Assembly (NCBI GenBank): GCA_025352105.1
Contig: JANXUB010000005.1
Coordinates: forward strand, 1-32,518
Direction of reading: 5' to 3'
Length of the DNA stretch: 32,518 nt
Source of the DNA: Burkholderiales bacterium
GTDB taxonomy: Bacteria > Pseudomonadota > Gammaproteobacteria > Burkholderiales > Casimicrobiaceae
Part shown: in pieces, positions 27,240-32,518 of the stretch
Position numbering within the stretch: position 1 is the stretch's first letter
How the letters are laid out: every line of letters begins with the position of its first letter
Notes under the pieces: model-generated
Seen by the model: the letters and a program-made list of their open reading frames with translations, nothing else
Databases searched by the model: none
Told to the model about the DNA's origin: nothing
Program-made: the position numbers and the translations under genes

Positions 27240-27355
27240 CGGCTTTTCGGTAAATTGACCACTCAACGTGGGGTACAAACGTAAAAGTGCAAAAGTCGAC
27301 TATAACTATATTGCGCCCTTAGCCTATATTCATCAAGGGTTTGGTTAAAAAGCTG
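27240..27355. repeat. Copy C of the ~116-bp intergenic element (more diverged)
   Basis: CGGCTTTTCGGTA...GGGG (offset 31)...AAAGTCGAC...19 nt...TAGCC...29 nt from TAGCC to AAAGCTG; spacing agrees with copy B. Confidence 0.6.
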
Positions 27356-27362
27356 CCAAGAA

Positions 27363-29078
27363 CTATCCTTCAGCTTCACGTTCCTGCAGCGCTCGCCACA
27401 TGACCTTGCCCGACCCGCTCTTTGGCAATGCGTCGACGAACTCGACCACGCGCGGTGCTTTGTACGCGGCCATGTTGGCATGCGCCCAGTCGACGATTTC
27501 TTTTTCGGTGGTGTCTTTGGCGTTGGCGCGCAGCACGATCACGGCCTTGACCGATTCGCCGCGATAAGCGTCTTTGGTGGAGATGATGCAGGCTTCCTGC
27601 ACTGCGGGATGGCGGAAGAAGAGGGCCTCGACCTCGGCGGGCCAGACCTTGAATCCGCTCGCGTTGATCATGCGTTTCAGACGATCGGTCATGAAGAAAT
27701 AGCCGTCTTCATCGACGCGGCCCATGTCGCCGGAGCGGAAGAAGGATTTGCCGTCAACCTCGACGAATGCGGCCTCGGTCTCGGCGCGGTTTTGCCAATA
27801 GCCTTTGAAGACTTGCGGGCCGTGGATCAGGATTTCGCCGGATTCGCCGATGTCGCATGGCACGAGTGTGTCCGGGTTCACCACGCGTGAATCGACGCCG
27901 ATAAAGGGCACGCCGAGGCACTGCTGCTTCGGGCTGTCCGGCGGGTTGGAATGTGACGGTGCAGCGGTCTCGGTGAGCCCGTAGCCCTCGACAAAGCGCA
28001 GGCCAAATTTCTGCCAGAGATTTTCTGCAACGGCCTGCGGCATCGCTGCACCGCCACCGCTGATGAACGCGAGGCTTGTGAGATCGTAGCTGGCTACATT
28101 CGGGCTGCTGAGCAGATCGATGATCATGGTCGGCACCATCGTCCAGCTGTTGATGCGATGCTGCGAAATCAGCCGCCCCGCCAGATCGCGATCCCAGCGC
28201 GGCATGATGACCGCGCAGGCACCCAGATAAATGGGCAAGTGCAGGCCGTAAAGCATGCCTGTGATGTGAAACATCGGTACCACGGCAAGGCTCACCGACT
28301 CGGCCGACCCGTCGCCCCACAGCGCACCCGAGACCACGTTGTGCATGATGGTGCGGTGCGTGTGCATGCAGCCTTTGGGCAGGCCAGTGGTGCCGGAGGT
28401 GTAAGGCAGCACGGCGAGATCATCAGGGCCAGCCGTGGGCGCAGCGGCGATGTGATGGGCCGCCATCGCGTCGCGCCAATGCGCTCCATACGTGGGCAGG
28501 TCAGCGTGCAGATCAAGCCAGCTGCGCCACGCATCCGGTATGCCGCTGTCGGGCAGGCGACCATCGGTCATCTCGTCGCAGTACCGGGTGACGAGCAGAT
28601 GCTGTAAACCGCCGTCGGGTTTGGCGGCGACGACTTCCTCGTTGGCTGCGACCCACAGCGCCGAAAGGTCGCTGCCGACGATCGCGACGCGCGCCGCAGG
28701 ATCCGTGATGTAGTGCGTCAACTCGGCCGCTTTGTTCATCGGATTGACTGGAACCACCACTGCATCAGCGCGCAAGATGGCGTAATAGCCAATCACGAAT
28801 TGCGGCGAATTCTGCATACAGAGTGCCACGCGATCACCTTTGGCAACACCCGCCACTTTCTGTAACCAGCCCGCCAGCGCCTCAACCTTTGCATTGAGTT
28901 CGCGATACGTCAAAACGCGGTCACAAAAGACAAGCGCCGGCCGTTCCGGATAGCGCCTGACGGTAATGTCAAGATTCGCCCACAGCGTCGTGTCAGGCGT
29001 GCTCACAGTTTTTGGCAGACGCTTGGGCCAGACGTCGTAGTGCTTGTTGAGGGTTACGGGCGTGCCTGTCATGTCCAT
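27363..29078 (-). CDS. AMP-dependent synthetase / long-chain fatty acid--CoA ligase
   Basis: 'LPYTSGTTGLPKGCMHTHR', 'EGYGLTETAAPSHSNP', 'FFRSGDMGRVDEDGYFFMTDRLKRMINASGFKVWPAEVE'. ORF opens to 29147; MDMTGTPV Met at 29078 preferred. Confidence 0.95.
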   Translation of the reverse strand: MDMTGTPVTLNKHYDVWPKRLPKTVSTPDTTLWANLDITVRRYPERPALVFCDRVLTYRELNAKVEALAGWLQKVAGVAKGDRVALCMQNSPQFVIGYYAILRADAVVVPVNPMNKAAELTHYITDPAARVAIVGSDLSALWVAANEEVVAAKPDGGLQHLLVTRYCDEMTDGRLPDSGIPDAWRSWLDLHADLPTYGAHWRDAMAAHHIAAAPTAGPDDLAVLPYTSGTTGLPKGCMHTHRTIMHNVVSGALWGDGSAESVSLAVVPMFHITGMLYGLHLPIYLGACAVIMPRWDRDLAGRLISQHRINSWTMVPTMIIDLLSSPNVASYDLTSLAFISGGGAAMPQAVAENLWQKFGLRFVEGYGLTETAAPSHSNPPDSPKQQCLGVPFIGVDSRVVNPDTLVPCDIGESGEILIHGPQVFKGYWQNRAETEAAFVEVDGKSFFRSGDMGRVDEDGYFFMTDRLKRMINASGFKVWPAEVEALFFRHPAVQEACIISTKDAYRGESVKAVIVLRANAKDTTEKEIVDWAHANMAAYKAPRVVEFVDALPKSGSGKVMWRALQEREAEG

Positions 29079-29179
29079 CCTTTTCGAGTGCAGCTCTTTG
29101 GCCGTTGATCGATTATTACTTGTTCCGGGCGCGGCTGCACACAGCATTCAAAATACCCGGTGAAGACTATATTTATTGA

Positions 29180-29584
29180 ATGACATTGCCTGTTGCCCGC
29201 AAGAGTGTTTCTGCAAAATCCGAATCGGTCGCCGCTGGCGCGGTTGCCGAGCGCGAGTTGCGTTTGCGGGTTTACGCAGGATCAGTGATTGCGATGGGAC
29301 CGGGCAAGGCCGAACTCTTGTCAGCCATTGAAGCGACGGGCTCCATTTCCGCCGCAGCGCGCGAGCTGGGCATGTCGTACAAACGCGGCTGGGATCTCGT
29401 GGCGATCATGAACGAGCACTTTGCCTCGCCGCTGGTTTCGACGAGCGCGGGTGGCACAGGTGGCGGGGGCACCCGCCTGACCCCGCTAGGTGTGCGCGTG
29501 TTGCGCGACTACCGGCGTATGCACGATCTCGCGCTATCGGCCATCGCCGGTGATCTGCGCAGATTTCGCAAGCACCTGAAGTAG
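29180..29584 (+). CDS. modE: ModE-type winged-helix molybdate regulator, HTH domain only
   Basis: 'MGPGKAELLSAIEATGSISAAARELGMSYKRGWDLV' and 'GGGTRLTPLGVRVLRDYRRM'; no Mop domain; upstream of modABC. Confidence 0.92.
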   Translation: MTLPVARKSVSAKSESVAAGAVAERELRLRVYAGSVIAMGPGKAELLSAIEATGSISAAARELGMSYKRGWDLVAIMNEHFASPLVSTSAGGTGGGGTRLTPLGVRVLRDYRRMHDLALSAIAGDLRRFRKHLK

Positions 29585-29598
29585 CTTTTCCGCATGCT

Positions 29599-29650
29599 GT
29601 CGTTATGTCTGGAAAAATATGACGGTCGTTATATACTTAAAAATACTGCG
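29599..29650. promoter_or_regulatory. Putative ModE operator half-sites upstream of modA
   Basis: tcgttatgt (29600-29608) and tcgttatata (29626-29635), resembling the CGnTATATA half of E. coli ModE boxes. Confidence 0.5.
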
Positions 29651-29677
29651 CTAGCCCCACACATTCAGGAGAAACTC

Positions 29678-30472
29678 TTGCAACATAGTCGGTTTTCGCC
29701 ACTTCAACGGCTGATGATTCTTGTGCTGATTGGCATTTGCGTCAACGTGCCATTGATCACCCGGGCTGCTGCCGCCGATCTCGTCGTGTTTGCCGCTGCC
29801 TCGCTCAAGGAGGCGCTGGACGAGCAGGTCAAAGTGTTTTCGGCGAGCAACAAGGACACCCAGATTCGCATGTCTTACGCGGGCAGCAACGCGCTTGCGA
29901 AGCAGATTGAGAATGGCGCACCGGCGCAAATTTTCATTTCGGCCGATGAAGAATGGATGGATTACGTCACGCAGAAAAATCTCGTCGTCGCCAGCACGCG
30001 CCGCGATATCGTCAAGAATGAACTCGTCATCATCGCGCCTGCGACGAGCACCGTGAAACTCGATGTTGCACCGGGTTTCGCGCTCGCCAGCGCGCTTGGC
30101 AATGGGCGTTTGTCACTGGCCAATCCCGACGTTGTGCCTGCCGGCAAATACGCGAAAGCGGCACTGACGAAGTTGGGTGTCTGGGGTACGGTCGATACGA
30201 AGATTGCTGGGGCTGAGAACGTGCGCGCGGCGCTGGCGTTTGTGGCACGTGGCGAAACGCCGTTGGGTATTGTTTATCGCACCGATGCGCTGGCCGAGCC
30301 GCGCGTGCGTGTGGTGGCGGCGTTCCCCGGCGAGCTTCACGCGCCGATTGTTTACCCGGCAGCTATTGTTGCCGGGCAGGACTCGCCCGCAGCGCGCGCT
30401 TTGCTAGATGCGCTGAGCGGCGTGACTGCGCGTGTCGTTTGGCAAAAATACGGATTCGTAGTCGCGAAGTAG
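29678..30472 (+). CDS. modA: Molybdate ABC transporter substrate-binding protein (likely TTG start)
   Basis: 'ADLVVFAAASLKEALDEQ' and 'MSYAGSNALAKQIENGAPAQIFISADEEWMD'; aggag RBS spaced before TTG at 29678. Listed ORF opens at 29594. Confidence 0.93.
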   Translation: MQHSRFSPLQRLMILVLIGICVNVPLITRAAAADLVVFAAASLKEALDEQVKVFSASNKDTQIRMSYAGSNALAKQIENGAPAQIFISADEEWMDYVTQKNLVVASTRRDIVKNELVIIAPATSTVKLDVAPGFALASALGNGRLSLANPDVVPAGKYAKAALTKLGVWGTVDTKIAGAENVRAALAFVARGETPLGIVYRTDALAEPRVRVVAAFPGELHAPIVYPAAIVAGQDSPAARALLDALSGVTARVVWQKYGFVVAK

Positions 30473-30491
30473 CGGTCGGCAATAATCCGGC

Positions 30492-31178
30492 ATGCTGTCG
30501 AAAGAAGAAGTCGAGATCGTTGTCCTGAGCCTGAAAGTCGCGTTCGCGAGTGTGATTTTCAGTGTGCCGCTCGCCGTGGCTTGCGCCTGGGTACTGGCTC
30601 GCTGCTCATTTCCCGGCAAGACGTTGTTTGACGCGTTGGTGCATTTGCCACTTGTGCTGCCACCCGTCGTGATTGGCTATTTTTTGCTAGTGATGTTTGG
30701 AAAAAATGGATGGATCGGCGGCGCGCTTGATGCGTGGTTTGGCGTGACCTTTGCCTTCCGCTGGACGGGCGCCGCGCTGGCAGCAGGCGTGATGGGCTTT
30801 CCGCTCATGGTGCGGGCGATTCGCCTCGCCATTGAGGCGGTGCCGGTGCGGTTGGAATGGGCGGCGCGGACCTTGGGTGCTTCGCGCTGGCGCGTGTTTT
30901 TCACGGTGACTTTGCCGCTGGCGATTCCCGGTTTGGCCGTGGGTGTGCTGCTGGCGTTTGCCCGTTCGCTCGGCGAATTCGGCGCGACGATCACCTTTGT
31001 CTCGAACATTCCCGGAGAAACGCAAACGCTGCCGCTCGCGATCTACAACCTCACGCAGAGCCCCGGTGCGGATGCCGCGATATTGAAGCTCTGCATCGTG
31101 TCGATTGTGCTCTCGGTCGCGGCGCTCGCGGCGTCGGAATGGGTGAACCGCGTTGCGCGGCGCAGGCAGAGCGCATGA
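30492..31178 (+). CDS. modB: Molybdate ABC transporter permease
   Basis: 'PLVLPPVVIGYFLLVMFGKNGWIG' and 'ARSLGEFGATITFVSNIPGETQTLPLAIYNL'. Confidence 0.97.
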   Translation: MLSKEEVEIVVLSLKVAFASVIFSVPLAVACAWVLARCSFPGKTLFDALVHLPLVLPPVVIGYFLLVMFGKNGWIGGALDAWFGVTFAFRWTGAALAAGVMGFPLMVRAIRLAIEAVPVRLEWAARTLGASRWRVFFTVTLPLAIPGLAVGVLLAFARSLGEFGATITFVSNIPGETQTLPLAIYNLTQSPGADAAILKLCIVSIVLSVAALAASEWVNRVARRRQSA

Positions 31179-32296
31179 TCGAAGTTGACATCAAGAAGCG
31201 ATTCAACGCACAGACCGAAATCAGCGCGAAGTTTGCAAGTGATGCCTCGGTCGTCGCATTGTTCGGTCGCTCCGGCTCAGGCAAGACCACCGTGGTGAAC
31301 GCGATGGCGGGCCTCGTGAAGGCAGATCGTGGGCACATTCGCGTCGACGGTGTGACGTTGTTTGACAGCGAGCGCGCTATCAACATGCCCGCTGAGCAGC
31401 GCGGAATCGGTTACGTGTTTCAGGACGGGCTGTTGTTTCCGCATCTGAGTGTGAAGCAAAACCTGTTCTACGGCGCGCGGCGGCTTTCGCCTGCGCATGA
31501 CGGTGCATCGAGCATTCCGTTTGATCAGGTGGTGGATTTGCTGGGTATCGGTGGGCTCATGGCGCGCGATACGCCGTCACTTTCTGGCGGAGAAAAGCAG
31601 CGCATCGCGATTGGTCGTGCCCTCTTGTCGCGGCCACGGCTCCTGCTGATGGACGAGCCACTAGCGTCACTTGACAGCGGTCGCCGTGGTGAGATTTTGC
31701 GCTTGATTGAGCGTGTGCGTGATGAGTTCGGCGTGCGCATTGTTTACGTTAGCCACTCCATCGGTGAAGTGTCGCGGCTGGCCGATGATGTGGTGCTCAT
31801 GAACGACGGCAAGGTCGTTGCCTGCGCGGCCACCGAGGAGATTTTCAATCGTGCTGATCTGCGCCCCTTCACCGGGCGGTTTGAGGGCGGCGCGCTGATT
31901 GAGGCGCATGCTGTGCGTCACGACATGAAATATTTCCTCACCACGTTCAAGTTTGACGGCGGCGAGTTGATCGCACCCGGCGTCGATACGCCCGTTGGCG
32001 CTCGTGTGCGCATCCGCATTCGTGCGCGCGATGTGACCCTTGCGACAGAGCGACCGCGCGGCCTCAGCATTCGCAATATTCTGGAAGGTACGGTCGGCGC
32101 AATTGACAACCGCGGCGGTGCGATTTCCGAGGTGCATGTGCTGCTGGCGGGACCGGGAGCTTTATCGGGACGTGAGCTGCTGGCGCGCGTTTCAACGCAG
32201 GCGCTCGATGAGATGCAGCTAACGCCTGGTCAGCCCGTCTTCGCGCTCATAAAGGCCATTGCATTTGACAAACGCAGCATGGGATTTAGCGCGTAG
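31175..32296 (+). CDS. modC: Molybdate ABC transporter ATP-binding protein
   Basis: ATGA overlap with modB; Walker A 'GRSGSGKTT', signature 'LSGGEKQRIAIGRALLSRPRLLLMDEPLASLD', C-terminal TOBE/Mop-like domain. ORF track start at 30857 is too early. Confidence 0.96.
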   Translation: MIEVDIKKRFNAQTEISAKFASDASVVALFGRSGSGKTTVVNAMAGLVKADRGHIRVDGVTLFDSERAINMPAEQRGIGYVFQDGLLFPHLSVKQNLFYGARRLSPAHDGASSIPFDQVVDLLGIGGLMARDTPSLSGGEKQRIAIGRALLSRPRLLLMDEPLASLDSGRRGEILRLIERVRDEFGVRIVYVSHSIGEVSRLADDVVLMNDGKVVACAATEEIFNRADLRPFTGRFEGGALIEAHAVRHDMKYFLTTFKFDGGELIAPGVDTPVGARVRIRIRARDVTLATERPRGLSIRNILEGTVGAIDNRGGAISEVHVLLAGPGALSGRELLARVSTQALDEMQLTPGQPVFALIKAIAFDKRSMGFSA

Positions 32297-32330
32297 CTGA
32301 GTCGGCATGGCGGGCTTGAAATCAGACTAT

Positions 32331-32380
32331 CAGCTTTTCCTGAAAACGACCATTCATCCTGGGAAAAGCGCGCTTTTAGC
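32331..32380. repeat. Partial copy D of the intergenic element (left half only)
   Basis: CAGCTTTTCCTGAAAACGACCATTCATCCTGGGA matches 24 of 34 ungapped positions of copy C's left end; the right half is not recognisable. Confidence 0.4.
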
Positions 32381-32518
32381 ACTAGTGTCCGGTTAAAACT
32401 GCGGGTACCGAGCTGGAAGCGCCTATGCATGAGCATTTGCACGCGACTGGGGGTGTCTCCGACTTGAACGACGAAAGTGCTTGGGTGCACGCTACGCGCT
32501 TTACTCCCGGAGTAGCGC

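Noticed and set aside
27194-27355. CAGCTTTTT (27194-27202) / AAAAAGCTG (27347-27355) as ends of a 162-bp element
   Set aside because: Alignment with copies A and B places the left end at 27240 instead, giving the shared 116-bp length; the 27194 match is probably chance.
1-32518. CRISPR array, tRNA/rRNA, prophage or defence island
   Set aside because: No regularly spaced repeats, no RNA-gene signatures and no phage or defence-type proteins were seen; the gene content is core metabolism and housekeeping.

Overview
GC-rich chromosomal window with Burkholderiales/betaproteobacterial gene content. It is mostly core genes in conserved neighbourhoods: DUF7931-like + roxA; surE-pcm-nlpD without rpoS next to it; LysR regulator / TonB-dependent receptor; porin; M50 protease-trpS; Mpo1-like; scpA-scpB-rluB; FAH-family protein; tctBA; PpiC-bolA-yciB; ohrR-ohr; ampD-pilR-pilS; PP0621-like; phaM; acyl-CoA ligase; modE-modABC. 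I see no CRISPR array, rRNA or tRNA, and no complete mobile element or multi-gene defence system. The most interesting signal is non-coding. Three ~116-117 bp intergenic elements (4498-4614, 16920-17035, 27240-27355) share a spaced motif skeleton: C(A/G)GCTTT, then GGGG, then a central AAAGTCGA(T/C), then TA(G/T)CC, then AAAGCTG. Each lies between convergent genes. Two of them have paired changes that keep a stem intact, and the layout is near-symmetric, like an ERIC-type repeat or a structured RNA. A fourth, partial copy follows modC. Other observations include a REPIN-like repeat plus a solo REP, a probably near-leaderless ohrR promoter with an embedded OhrR-type palindrome, a four-half-site array upstream of the porin, a Tat/lipobox-tagged FAH-family enzyme, and a RluB with very long disordered tails. 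All calls come from reading the sequence; no searches were run.
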